From Bacteroidaceae bacterium (GTDB taxonomy: Bacteria > Bacteroidota > Bacteroidia > Bacteroidales > Bacteroidaceae), in contig JAFXTC010000024.1 in the NCBI GenBank assembly GCA_017525235.1, positions 1 to 49,307 on the forward strand: a stretch of DNA of 49,307 bases, written 5' to 3'. The translations under genes were made by a program, and so were the position numbers. Of this stretch, positions 7,793 to 16,460 are shown piece by piece (the first letter of the stretch is position 1; each line of letters begins with the position of its first letter). The notes below the pieces were generated by a model. The model was not told the DNA's origin, searched no databases, and saw only the letters and a program-made list of their open reading frames with translations.

Positions 7793-9277
7793 CTAAAAAT
7801 TAACCCTCCCCGGCTTCTTAATCGCTTGCTCCTGAAACATCTTAGGAGTAACTTTGACCGGCTCCGTCATAAACTCGGGACGGCTCCAACTGAAGAGAGA
7901 CATACGGAAGAACTCTGGGTCTTTCTGAGGCACGAGGAATGCTTTATGCACTTTTCCCTTTCTGTCGAAATACGCCAAGTAATCGCGTGTAAAGTTGCCG
8001 TCGTCACGACGACTTTCAAAAAGGATCCAACGGTCGGTGCTTGAGAAAGAAGGATAGCTCTCAGCCCTATCGCTGTTCATGGCCTTGGTATCAAGCATTT
8101 GCCCTGTCTGTTGGTCGAGAATCTCAATCTGGGCTGTTGGATGCCAGATATGGAAAAGTCCGTGAGGGCCCTCTGCAAAGAGCACATAACGGTTATCGCT
8201 GCTCACGCGCTGCTCCACAGCACTACGCTCCTTGCTTCTGGCATCATAGATAAGTTCAGGCTCTCCCAACGTGCGAGTCTCCATATCAAACGGTGCACGG
8301 TACAGGTTGTACTGTAGCTGACGGTAATGGTTCAGCGTCTCGTTCATGCCGTTATTCATGTCTTCAAACTCATGACGTGCCGAACAGAAATACAGCCATT
8401 TACCGTCAGGACTCCACGAGGGGAAGAGCTCTAGTTCTATGCTGTCGGCTAAAACAGTCTGCATGGTATTCTTTTCCACATCATAGAAGACAATATCACT
8501 GGCCGATTCCATTACCTCAACCTTGGTAATATCACGGGTATGGAACGACTGCATGGTGCGGTCGGTGCTGAAAGCTATCAGCGGTAGCATTGGATGCCAA
8601 TACGGATAAACAGCAACAGAAAGCATCTCGGGCGTCTTTAAAAAGATATTCTTCAGTTTACCATTGGAAACTATCATGGTAGCATCGTGACTGATACGAA
8701 TGTGAAACATCATATTGTCCGTCTTGTAATTCTGATAACTGTGGCAATTGATACAGGTGCCTTCCTTTTCGGTACTTATCTGACGGGTATTGAAGATGTC
8801 GCTCTCCTTGAAGTTTTCCAGACAGCGCTGTCTGATAGCCAGATGCTCAAAGCCGACGTATGTGGGGGCTAAAGCGCGATAAGAGATGTAAGGGTCAATG
8901 CTATCGGGACTCACCTCTATTGAGAAAGGCTTATAGCGGCTCCACTTATCCTGCTGTTTACAGTAGACATCCACCTGCATCTTGCCACCTTTAGCAGAAG
9001 CCAAAAGTTTCCGCCACTCCCCTTCTGGAATTATCACTTTATTGCCCCTTCCATAATTATAAGCAACATCACCAGCCTGAATGTGCGCTACCACCTCATC
9101 AGCCTCCTCCACCATAAAGTTCAGTGGCGCAATATTTACAGGTACCGTCACATCGGTATAATCAGGATATATCTCAGGTTGCCCACTTTCCTGCCTATAA
9201 TCCTGTGGCAACGAAGGATGCGAACACGAACTAAGCAGCGCAACAACCAGCAAGAAACATAATGTATATTGTTTCAT
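7793..9277 (-). CDS. TolB/PD40-type beta-propeller lipoprotein with CxxCH motif
   Basis: 494 residues. Lipobox LLSSC gives Cys18. The N-terminal domain (20-165) is beta-rich. A CINCH motif (Cys175, Cys178, His179) matches the c-type heme attachment signature. The rest is a TolB-like propeller with blades such as LFPSWSPDGKWLYFCSAR, RVSSDNRYVLFAEGPHG and SYPSFSSTDRWILFESRR. Heme binding is possible but only one motif is present and no axial Met is assignable. The gene lies between DUF6057 and FAS1 genes with gaps of 19 and 10 bases. The three products probably act together at the envelope; the substrate is unknown. Confidence 0.83.
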   Translation of the reverse strand: MKQYTLCFLLVVALLSSCSHPSLPQDYRQESGQPEIYPDYTDVTVPVNIAPLNFMVEEADEVVAHIQAGDVAYNYGRGNKVIIPEGEWRKLLASAKGGKMQVDVYCKQQDKWSRYKPFSIEVSPDSIDPYISYRALAPTYVGFEHLAIRQRCLENFKESDIFNTRQISTEKEGTCINCHSYQNYKTDNMMFHIRISHDATMIVSNGKLKNIFLKTPEMLSVAVYPYWHPMLPLIAFSTDRTMQSFHTRDITKVEVMESASDIVFYDVEKNTMQTVLADSIELELFPSWSPDGKWLYFCSARHEFEDMNNGMNETLNHYRQLQYNLYRAPFDMETRTLGEPELIYDARSKERSAVEQRVSSDNRYVLFAEGPHGLFHIWHPTAQIEILDQQTGQMLDTKAMNSDRAESYPSFSSTDRWILFESRRDDGNFTRDYLAYFDRKGKVHKAFLVPQKDPEFFRMSLFSWSRPEFMTEPVKVTPKMFQEQAIKKPGRVNF

Positions 9278-9296
9278 TTAATTATCAATTTTCAAT

Positions 9297-11216
9297 TTAA
9301 TACGACTGTATCTCCCTCAGCACACAATAGTCCCACCAGTAGGTATCGCCAAACGCTGGTTGAAGGGCAGCACCCACTTGCTCTACATTCATCCCACTCT
9401 GACCGTATTCCTTAACCCGAGCAATAAACATTTTGTATCGTTCGAAAATCTGCGGGTCTATGTGGTAAGTCGAATTAATCTCCTCAGGACCTGTCTTCAG
9501 TTCGTAATGGTAGAGCAACATAGCCTCCTGGATATAACGCGGGAAGGGCTTTTCGGGGAACAGATTGTTGTACTGCCAAACCTGTGTCCAGAAGCATTGC
9601 ATATCCTTACTCTGCAAACAATATGCCAAGGCCAAGTCAAGAATCTCTGGATTATCTGTGGCCGTATGAGCCAGTTTGTGTATCAACGTAGGTTCTACAA
9701 AATTGTCGTCACTGCCAACCATAGAAGAGCCGCCATTGTAAAGTCTCTTTACCAAACCGAAGCGAGGGCTTGAAGCAATAAGCGTTGTATCTTCCAGATA
9801 GGGTCGCATCTCTTTTGCCCACTTCTTTTGAAATGTGGAGTGTTCCAGCAGACGCAGGTATTTGCGCACATTATCATACTCGCCGTTAATCAGCGCACAA
9901 CGAGCAAGCACACGCATCGTGTAATATGAAAAACCATAGTGCATGCTACGTTCTATGGCTCTGCGAATACCGAAGCAGGTTTCTCCAAAATTATAATATA
10001 TGAAGTCACCCGTAGTATCACACAAACGCACAACAATAGAATCACTCATCACGGAAGGTTTGGCAGGACGATTGTTGTACTGATAACGATTCAGCAGTTC
10101 ACCCTTATTCATCAAAGCAATATCACGATACATTACCATCAGCCTGGAAGGATTACCCTTGGCTGCACGAGCCTCGTTCAAAACATCATCCCAACGCTGC
10201 TCATCTACGGCACGCAGCATTCTCAGTTCGGCATAATAGTTGGTATCCGAACAATTTCTTTCATTAATAATATAATAAGCTCCTATGGCAACCACCACCA
10301 TTAATAGCTGACTTGCTACCAACCCCTTAATGCCGAATGAACCATATTTCCTTTTCCCAATGAAAGGGATTACCAACGAGGATGATATCACCCACCACAA
10401 TGGTGCCTCAAGCCTGAAGTCACGAATCGAGCCCAATTCAAAACGTTTCAGGCCGAAGAGCCAGCACTCATCTAGACGCATTATTGTGGTGCCGCTAGTT
10501 TCCAGGAGGGGAACAATACCCAATAAAGCAATGAGCAACACGAGGGCTTTCCATTCCTTGCGCCAATTATCCCAGAACAAGCGGAGAGCAATAAGCACAG
10601 TTGCCAACAGCGCATATATACCCAAGGGATAATAGAACAGCACGGACACCAGAATCATCTGGATATATCCGCCATACTTAATTTTCCTTGTATAGTTGAT
10701 GGATAAAAGCAGTGCAAAGAAAAAGCCCAAAGAATGATAGAAACTGTAATCAATGTCCCTCATGAAATAAACCCAATAGCCCAACTGTACCTCTGTACAC
10801 AATAAAGCTAATAGTGGGACAAACAGGAGGAAAGTCAATTCCAACCTTACGTGAAACGAACGCCACGCCACGCAGAAACTCAACATCCACAACAGGATAA
10901 GCATGGCTGCTCCATAAGCCGGATAATAGAAATATTGTGTAAAATAGGAACCTATCCATGAAAGGAATCCGCCTGGCATACGCATACAATGGTCGAAGTA
11001 CACCATCGAGTCGTTCCAGTACCCACGGTCCTGCATGAAAAACAAGGTGTCGGCATTCTTTCCAATCAGGAAGACCCACGCAAACACCACAAATACTAAG
11101 CTATAAATTATAGGTAAAGGCCATAGGGGGAAGGTAAGAGTTCTTCCCTTCTTCTCCACGCTCTCAACCTTGGGAGCCTGAGCCGGCACATGCTTTTGTT
11201 TTGTTTTCTTGCTCAT
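9297..11216 (-). CDS. DUF6057 integral membrane protein
   Basis: 639 residues from the ATG at 11216. After a basic cytoplasmic tail (MSKKTKQKHVPAQAP) there are about ten membrane helices up to residue 325, for example WPLPIIYSLVFVVFAWVFLI, and then a soluble helical C-terminal domain of about 310 residues that is TPR-like in character. The general look is that of membrane glycosyltransferase-like Bacteroidales proteins of the DUF6057 family; activity is unknown. An upstream ATG at 11228 overlaps the last base of the -7 promoter box, so it cannot be the start. First gene of the operon with the propeller and FAS1 lipoproteins. Confidence 0.82.
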   Translation of the reverse strand: MSKKTKQKHVPAQAPKVESVEKKGRTLTFPLWPLPIIYSLVFVVFAWVFLIGKNADTLFFMQDRGYWNDSMVYFDHCMRMPGGFLSWIGSYFTQYFYYPAYGAAMLILLWMLSFCVAWRSFHVRLELTFLLFVPLLALLCTEVQLGYWVYFMRDIDYSFYHSLGFFFALLLSINYTRKIKYGGYIQMILVSVLFYYPLGIYALLATVLIALRLFWDNWRKEWKALVLLIALLGIVPLLETSGTTIMRLDECWLFGLKRFELGSIRDFRLEAPLWWVISSSLVIPFIGKRKYGSFGIKGLVASQLLMVVVAIGAYYIINERNCSDTNYYAELRMLRAVDEQRWDDVLNEARAAKGNPSRLMVMYRDIALMNKGELLNRYQYNNRPAKPSVMSDSIVVRLCDTTGDFIYYNFGETCFGIRRAIERSMHYGFSYYTMRVLARCALINGEYDNVRKYLRLLEHSTFQKKWAKEMRPYLEDTTLIASSPRFGLVKRLYNGGSSMVGSDDNFVEPTLIHKLAHTATDNPEILDLALAYCLQSKDMQCFWTQVWQYNNLFPEKPFPRYIQEAMLLYHYELKTGPEEINSTYHIDPQIFERYKMFIARVKEYGQSGMNVEQVGAALQPAFGDTYWWDYCVLREIQSY

Positions 11217-11225
11217 AATCAAATG

Positions 11226-11233
11226 CAAAGATA
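11226..11233 (-). promoter_or_regulatory. -7 element (TATCTTTG) of the DUF6057 operon
   Basis: TATCTTTG on the minus strand is a full TAnnTTTG match. Only nine bases separate it from the ATG at 11216, so the mRNA would have an extremely short leader. It rules out the ATG at 11228. No clear -33 TTTG. Confidence 0.62.
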
Positions 11234-11276
11234 AGAATTTTTCATTTCCCAGTCTTCATTCTTCAGTTATTATTTG

Positions 11277-11284
11277 TATTTTTG
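11277..11284 (+). promoter_or_regulatory. -7 element (TATTTTTG) for the HD-domain gene
   Basis: TATTTTTG fits TAnnTTTG and lies 38 bases before the ATG at 11323. It is divergent from the DUF6057 promoter, about 45 bases away. Confidence 0.6.
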
Positions 11285-11322
11285 CAGTTAGTAAGATGCA
11301 AAAATGCGAAAATACAATCAAT

Positions 11323-12177
11323 ATGATTAAAGAATATCTTGTTTTAAGCAGAAGCAACGGAACCACACGTACAGGTTCACCGTACGCCATACTGAAAGTT
11401 GCTGATTTGATAGAAACCATGAACATATCAGTATGGGACTTGCAGCCCACAGCAGAGCCAAAGGTAGGGCAACTGGTGAGTTTCTATTCCATAAAAGACA
11501 ATGCCGGCAAGAAATCGTGCAATGTTACAGACATGAGACCCGGCTCAATGCCGTTGATGGATCACCCCTTATACAACTTGCTGCCAAGACCCATTAGGAG
11601 AGACGTTTGGGACAAAACCATAAACGCACTTATTGGATTCTGCTCTGACCAAAGCCTCATCCCCATCATTCGTGATTTTGCTGACAAGCTATACGGGCCT
11701 TACAGCAAATATCCTGCTGCCACCAGCGTACATCATGCTTTCCCTGGCGGTCTGACAAACCACACCTACCAGATGCTGCACATGCTAGAGGGACTCTATC
11801 CTTGTCTGCCTTACGAGATAAAGGTGGAACGTTGCATACTGGCCATCCTTTTTCATGACTACGGAAAGGTTTACGAATATAACACAGAAGGTGAAGCACA
11901 GGCTGACATGTTCCTGCTTGGACACATCTTCATAGGTGCCCACAAGTTGCAAAACGTACTGGAGCAGCAAGGCATTGACGGCGAAGAGATTAAGCGCATT
12001 ATACATGTAATCCTTTCGCACCATGGGACACGCGAATTCGGAAGTCCAGTGCTGCCCTGCACTCAGGAAGCTATCATCGTGAATATGCTCGACAACCTCA
12101 GTGCCAAGACAGATGCCATAGAGGGGACAGGAAACATGGAGACATGTTCTCCCTTAGGGACTCGTGTAGTGAAGTAA
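11323..12177 (+). CDS. HD-domain phosphohydrolase/exonuclease, YhaM-like
   Basis: 284 residues from the ATG at 11323; an upstream in-frame ATG at 11209 would lie before the promoter and add a non-conserved tail. The N-terminal 75 residues form an OB-fold-like segment (EYLVLSRSNGTTRTGSPYAILKV). The HD domain carries the metal ligands: HH137-138 with FPGGLTNHT, the HD pair in LFHDYGK (178-179), H201 in LGHI, LSHHG (232-235) and D257/D264 in MLDNLSAKTDA. This order matches the YhaM family of 3'-5' exoribonucleases; a nucleotide phosphohydrolase is the alternative. It converges on the GH99-like remnant with a 20-base gap. Confidence 0.88.
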   Translation: MIKEYLVLSRSNGTTRTGSPYAILKVADLIETMNISVWDLQPTAEPKVGQLVSFYSIKDNAGKKSCNVTDMRPGSMPLMDHPLYNLLPRPIRRDVWDKTINALIGFCSDQSLIPIIRDFADKLYGPYSKYPAATSVHHAFPGGLTNHTYQMLHMLEGLYPCLPYEIKVERCILAILFHDYGKVYEYNTEGEAQADMFLLGHIFIGAHKLQNVLEQQGIDGEEIKRIIHVILSHHGTREFGSPVLPCTQEAIIVNMLDNLSAKTDAIEGTGNMETCSPLGTRVVK

Positions 12178-12197
12178 AAGCCCCCAAATGGTTTTGA

Positions 12198-12767
12198 TTA
12201 TTTGCTCTGCCACTGGAAGTGGTAGCGGAAACGACGGTTGGGCGCTGTGTCGCCTGTGGTAGAGACGGAGATAATGTCTGATGGTTCGGTGGGATTATCG
12301 GCCCATTTGAAATCTAAGGTGAATGCGTTACCCTTCAGATGAATGGTCTTCCTGGGAACCTTTATGGTAAGATGGTTGCCTTCTGTGCTCATAGCTACTT
12401 GGGCTACGGCATGCCACTGTTGGGTGACAGCATCATAACGTTGAAGCTTACCTCCGCTTATCCGATAGTCAAAACCTTCCCAACCTATATTAGGCGTATT
12501 TATATCAAGAAATAAAAGCATCCAGTTCTTATCTGTAGCTGGGGTGAGTGCCTCTGCCGTTACGGCCTCAAAGATAATATCTTTCTTGGTTACGCTGACA
12601 CGGGTTTCTATGATGTCATTCCTTCCTGTGTTGTCTGTATAATGCAGACCTCCGTAACCATTATGGTCGCGATGAATAACGTCTCCACGAGTATCAAAAT
12701 AGGTAGCCGGAATATTGTAGCCGTGAATAACAGGCTGCGGCCTTACACCCTTATAACGACGGATGTT
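12198..12767 (-). pseudogene. C-terminal part of the GH99-like gene, cut off by an in-frame TAG
   Basis: Directly after the TAG at 12770-12768 the same frame stays open for 189 codons to the stop at 12198. It begins NIRRYKGVRPQP, continues with a beta-rich segment (GYNIPATYFDTRGDVI, GLHYTDNTGRNDIIETRVSV) and ends NRRFRYHFQWQSK. There is no frameshift: one base change at the TAG would restore a 619-residue protein. It looks like the accessory domain of the upstream hydrolase. An internal ATG (12521) exists but has no obvious ribosome-binding site. Confidence 0.8.
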
Positions 12768-14060
12768 CTACACCATCTGGAAATAATAATTGTCGGTATA
12801 GCCGCCTTTCATGGGCTGAATGGTGCGGTTGAACTCGGCATTGTACTGGTCTACAAAATAAAAAGGATTCTCTCTGCCCAGGAAGGTGGTGGGACCTGGG
12901 GCGGTCTCACTTCCTGGAGCAAGGCCTGAGCGGTATTTGCCTGCCGTCCATTCGTTCCAGTCGTTGATGTAGATGAAATCGGGGTCTACGCTAAGAGCCT
13001 CATCCCAACGGTCTTGGAAATAAATGCCATAACCCTCGGGGGTTGTAACGGTCTTACCCAACCAAGGAACATAAGCTGAGTCGGGTAGGTCATATTGGTT
13101 GAGGGTAGGCTCTTTTGTTTCGCGACGCCAACTCTTTCCTGTAATGCTGACAGGGTGTTGGGCTGGGGTGACAGCCATTTCCTCGAGACGTCCTTGATGA
13201 CGTGAAGCAAGGTCGCGTGGTTGCATATCTGCCACCCGTTTGTCGTTCATCTCATAGCCAAAGCTCCAACTGTCTTCTGTACCCACATAGCGGTGCCCGC
13301 CCCATTCGTAGTATCCCCACCACATATTGCGCAGGGTAAAGAAGTCATAAATCTCCTGTGGGTAGGAGCCCCCTTTGTAGCCGCCTCCGTTGGCATCGTG
13401 GTCGGGCTCTGCATTGTAAAGCAACAGAGGCTTTCCTTGCCACTGAAACCAGAAGTCGCGCCCTACACCTTTCTTATATATACGTTCAAATAGTTGGGTG
13501 ACTACACTTACAACGTTTCCGTTGAAGGCCCAGAAACAGAACTGGGGAACAGGGTTGCCCAATGAGCGCATCTTCTGCATCTCATCAAAGAGAACGGCCC
13601 ATTCGTCCCAATACAGGACTGCATTGGTAACATCCAATATCAGTACATCAACGCCAGCATCGGCCAGCATGGAAAGATCGCGACGGATGAGCCAACGGTC
13701 CTGGCTAAGAAAATAACCTGCCTCAGGCTCACCCCAATGCAGACTCCATTCCTTCCACGCAGGATGGTATGCATCAAGACGGGCTTCTGGTGCTTCCTGT
13801 AGGGTACGAGTAACATCGCCGCCATAAGGAGCACGGAGATTGAACTTACCCTCGTCGTGCCATGTGATATAGAAAATGCCAACAGTGCGAGGCTTGTCTG
13901 TTCGTAATGGTGCCTCTATAGCAGTAGGCATAACGCGTCCCAGCGCATCAGATGCCACCCATGTGTCGGCCTGCATATCAACGGTCTGGGCGAAAATATG
14001 CTGAAACAGAGGGAGAAGGAACAAGGTCGACAAAAGACGTAGTTTTTGTTTATTCATCAT
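12768..14060 (-). CDS. Secreted GH71/GH99-like glycoside hydrolase, truncated by TAG
   Basis: 430 residues from the ATG at 14060 (a second ATG at 14057 is equally possible). A signal peptide (KLRLLSTLFLLPLFQHIFAQ) is followed by a single barrel-like domain: VGIFYITWHDEG, EWSLHWGEPEAGYF, LADAGVDVLILDVTN, FWFQWQGKPLLLYN, FYIYINDWNEW-like (DFIYINDWNEW). The WNEW and ILDVTN motifs suit the GH71/GH99-type glycosidases, which cut alpha-mannan or alpha-glucan; this specificity is inference. The reading frame stops at TAG (12770-12768), and 189 more codons follow in the same frame. It is the last gene of the glycan operon, 42 bases after LicD. Confidence 0.75.
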   Translation of the reverse strand: MMNKQKLRLLSTLFLLPLFQHIFAQTVDMQADTWVASDALGRVMPTAIEAPLRTDKPRTVGIFYITWHDEGKFNLRAPYGGDVTRTLQEAPEARLDAYHPAWKEWSLHWGEPEAGYFLSQDRWLIRRDLSMLADAGVDVLILDVTNAVLYWDEWAVLFDEMQKMRSLGNPVPQFCFWAFNGNVVSVVTQLFERIYKKGVGRDFWFQWQGKPLLLYNAEPDHDANGGGYKGGSYPQEIYDFFTLRNMWWGYYEWGGHRYVGTEDSWSFGYEMNDKRVADMQPRDLASRHQGRLEEMAVTPAQHPVSITGKSWRRETKEPTLNQYDLPDSAYVPWLGKTVTTPEGYGIYFQDRWDEALSVDPDFIYINDWNEWTAGKYRSGLAPGSETAPGPTTFLGRENPFYFVDQYNAEFNRTIQPMKGGYTDNYYFQMV

Positions 14061-14102
14061 TAGATTTCTGTGAATATTTTTTTTACAACACCCCACCACC
14101 CA

Positions 14103-14936
14103 TTATAAACGTATCTCTTCGAGCGTGAGCCTTCTGTTCAAATCCAAGAAATAATGCGGATGAGCAACACGTTTCTCTTCTGGCGGCAGTTGCATATAAT
14201 CGCCATAGAGTAGACGAAGATAGGCATCGTAAGCGCGAGGGATAAATAACGTGGTGTCTTCAAAAGGTACTTCTATCACATCACGGAACCATTCTGATTG
14301 AAAGATTCTTCCCTCCCACTGCGTTACACAGACACACTTGGGACCTGAACCATTGTGCTTGTACCCTTCCTCGAACTGGCGGAATGCCTGCAGGTACTTC
14401 TGTGGAAAGCGGTTGCGCCACTTACTCAAGACCTGTACGCCCAAGCGGTGAACATCGCCCTTACACAACGACCGCACCATATCCGAAAAGGTATAATGGC
14501 TGACGGCATTCATGTACTTGTCGAAATAAAAATGACTGCGATACTGACGTGCAGTAATCACATCGTCCGGCTCGTCGAACTCATCAAGAGGGAAGATGTC
14601 TATGCTGACACCAAATAAGAAAGGCTGATGTTTGAACTCCCACACCGTACTTTGGCAGTCAGAAATCTTGGCAAAAGGAATATAATACCCAGGTGTCGTT
14701 TCCCAGCTAAAGAGCTCATACCCACTACCCAGGAACTCATCCCTTAGACTCAGTAACTGCTCATAATCTTTACGAGGCATGTAGATGTCTATATCATCAT
14801 CCCAAGGAATGAAACCTTTATGTCGGATAGCACCCAAAACTGTTCCGCCACAGCCAATGTAACGAAAGTTATGCCGCTGGAAGAGCTCCTTTGCAAATTG
14901 GAGCACTTCCAGCAAGCGAGTCTTTAACGGATCCAT
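14103..14936 (-). CDS. LicD-family phosphotransferase
   Basis: 277 residues. The nucleotidyltransferase-fold signature IGCGGTVLGAIRHKGF runs straight into PWDDDIDIYMPR (about 28-55), the metal-binding core of LicD proteins. They transfer phosphocholine, or in other species ribitol- or glycerol-phosphate, from a CDP-linked donor to a surface glycan. The ATG overlaps the stop of the amidotransferase gene by one base (TGATG), so translation is coupled. In this cluster two cytidylyltransferases could provide a CDP-alcohol donor; the identity of the alcohol is not visible. Confidence 0.9.
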   Translation of the reverse strand: MDPLKTRLLEVLQFAKELFQRHNFRYIGCGGTVLGAIRHKGFIPWDDDIDIYMPRKDYEQLLSLRDEFLGSGYELFSWETTPGYYIPFAKISDCQSTVWEFKHQPFLFGVSIDIFPLDEFDEPDDVITARQYRSHFYFDKYMNAVSHYTFSDMVRSLCKGDVHRLGVQVLSKWRNRFPQKYLQAFRQFEEGYKHNGSGPKCVCVTQWEGRIFQSEWFRDVIEVPFEDTTLFIPRAYDAYLRLLYGDYMQLPPEEKRVAHPHYFLDLNRRLTLEEIRL

Positions 14937-15979
14937 CAGTCAAGAAGATTAAGGAACTGCTCTGCGCACCACAATTGCCACTTCTGGTTGCCAGTAAGCG
15001 TATCCATAGGAATATCTGTACGGAACTCTGGACGCTTAGGACCTTCCCAGTTACGGAAGACAGCATCAACGGGACGAGGCATAGGAATCTTGAAAGGAAT
15101 CTCCAAATCGGGGTATTTAATGGCATACAGCCCTCGAACTAGATATTTGGGTTCTCCATTTCTTACACGCGTCATATCCAGAGGGTCTGCCATCACCAGC
15201 TTTGCATATGGATCGTAGTAAGGCATCCATGCAGCCCCGAATGCATTCAGATAAGAGCTGCTACTCTCAATGGCAAACACCTCGTCCATAAACTTCATGA
15301 GATCGATATGTTCCGCATCTATACGATACTTCTCATACAAGTCATCCTGAGAAACCGGATTCTTCAGTACCAACGTAGGCTCCAAGAAAGTGTAGCGCTT
15401 TACAAATCCGTCGAAAGTCCATTCAGGTGATATCAGCTTATCCATACCGCCGAAGATTAGGTCGGCACTCTCACCCACAATCATAATTTGAACGCCATCT
15501 TGCTTGGCCATTTCTGCAGCCTTGTATATCTGTGGTTCAATGGAATGAACGGGGGCAAACTTATAACGCATAACAATGGGGGTGTACTTCTTGTAATCAT
15601 CCATCGTAATGTCTATCAGATGATGATGTAGCTGCAGCTTCTGGCAATATTTCTTTGCCCTTTCCACATCGGCATCAAACTCTCCTGAAACGGAATTGAA
15701 TGTATAGGCATGACTACCTGGCTTCAGGTAGGCAGCAAGATTGGCGCTGTCCATACCGCCAGAAAGCAGGATTCCGATGTTGTTGTACTTAGCATACAAG
15801 TCATCGAACTGCTTCTGAATTTCCCTGTCAATATCCTCAGATGTCTTAACGGGAATACGCTCCTTATCTTCCACAGGAAGGATATTCTTATGCTGAAATC
15901 CTTCTGCAAAATCAACACCGTCTTTCCATATATAGCGAAATGCCATATAGGAACTTAAACAAAACTTTCTGTCAATCAT
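14936..15979 (-). CDS. Asparagine-synthase-like amidotransferase, lacking the glutaminase domain
   Basis: 347 residues. The ATP-pyrophosphatase PP-loop LLSGGMDSANLA (71-82) and the later VGESADLIFGG (168-178) mark an AsnB C-terminal domain. The N-terminal glutamine amidohydrolase domain of AsnB (Cys2) is absent, so ammonia must come from elsewhere or another nucleophile is used. Related stand-alone enzymes amidate or modify sugars in polysaccharide clusters. It lies 4 bases after the cytidylyltransferase gene and overlaps LicD by one base, which points to a role in decorating the same glycan. Confidence 0.86.
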   Translation of the reverse strand: MIDRKFCLSSYMAFRYIWKDGVDFAEGFQHKNILPVEDKERIPVKTSEDIDREIQKQFDDLYAKYNNIGILLSGGMDSANLAAYLKPGSHAYTFNSVSGEFDADVERAKKYCQKLQLHHHLIDITMDDYKKYTPIVMRYKFAPVHSIEPQIYKAAEMAKQDGVQIMIVGESADLIFGGMDKLISPEWTFDGFVKRYTFLEPTLVLKNPVSQDDLYEKYRIDAEHIDLMKFMDEVFAIESSSSYLNAFGAAWMPYYDPYAKLVMADPLDMTRVRNGEPKYLVRGLYAIKYPDLEIPFKIPMPRPVDAVFRNWEGPKRPEFRTDIPMDTLTGNQKWQLWCAEQFLNLLD

Positions 15980-15983
15980 ATCC

Positions 15984-16448
15984 TTATTTATTTAAATGGT
16001 TATCTTCTGTTCCCTCTGCATCTTTTCCATAGGTCCATCCGCGAGTTGCTTTCAAGGCTTCTGTTATTTTGGTTGAGGAAATACCTTTTGTATAAGGAAA
16101 GTATACAATCTTTATTCCCTCCTTATTAAATTCCTCCTCGTACTTCCTCCACTTCTCCGTTCCATACCAGTCATCGCCCACGAACAAGACACTGGCACCC
16201 AATTTCTTGCAAGCAGAAAGCTTGTCCATATCATACTGGGGAACCACCGCATCTACATACTTGATGCTCCTTACTATCTCGGCACGATCAGAGAAGGGAA
16301 TCATGGCATGCTTTCCCTTGTAGAGTACTAACTCATCGACAGTAACGCCGACTATCAACTTATCACAGAGTGCCTTTGCATTCTTCAGCAATGTGAGATG
16401 TCCAATGTGGAACAAATCAAAAACTCCAGCAGTATATCCAATTACCAT
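15984..16448 (-). CDS. Cytidylyltransferase of the TagD/glycerol-3-phosphate type
   Basis: 154 residues. The nucleotidyltransferase motif FDLFHIGHL (His14-x-Gly-His17) and the later KGISSTKI (121-128) are the two signature motifs of CTP:glycerol-3-phosphate and CTP:phosphocholine/phosphoethanolamine cytidylyltransferases. It is slightly longer than TagD (about 130). It should make a CDP-alcohol for LicD or the CDP-alcohol phosphatidyltransferase encoded nearby. The substrate alcohol cannot be decided from the sequence. The gene begins 12 bases after the second acyltransferase. Confidence 0.88.
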   Translation of the reverse strand: MVIGYTAGVFDLFHIGHLTLLKNAKALCDKLIVGVTVDELVLYKGKHAMIPFSDRAEIVRSIKYVDAVVPQYDMDKLSACKKLGASVLFVGDDWYGTEKWRKYEEEFNKEGIKIVYFPYTKGISSTKITEALKATRGWTYGKDAEGTEDNHLNK

Positions 16449-16460
16449 AATATATATAAA

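Noticed and set aside
12768-12770. Possible recoding of TAG as an amino acid
   Set aside because: Other genes in the window, such as the LRR gene at 2793, end at TAG, and no recoding signal is seen; a nonsense change is simpler.
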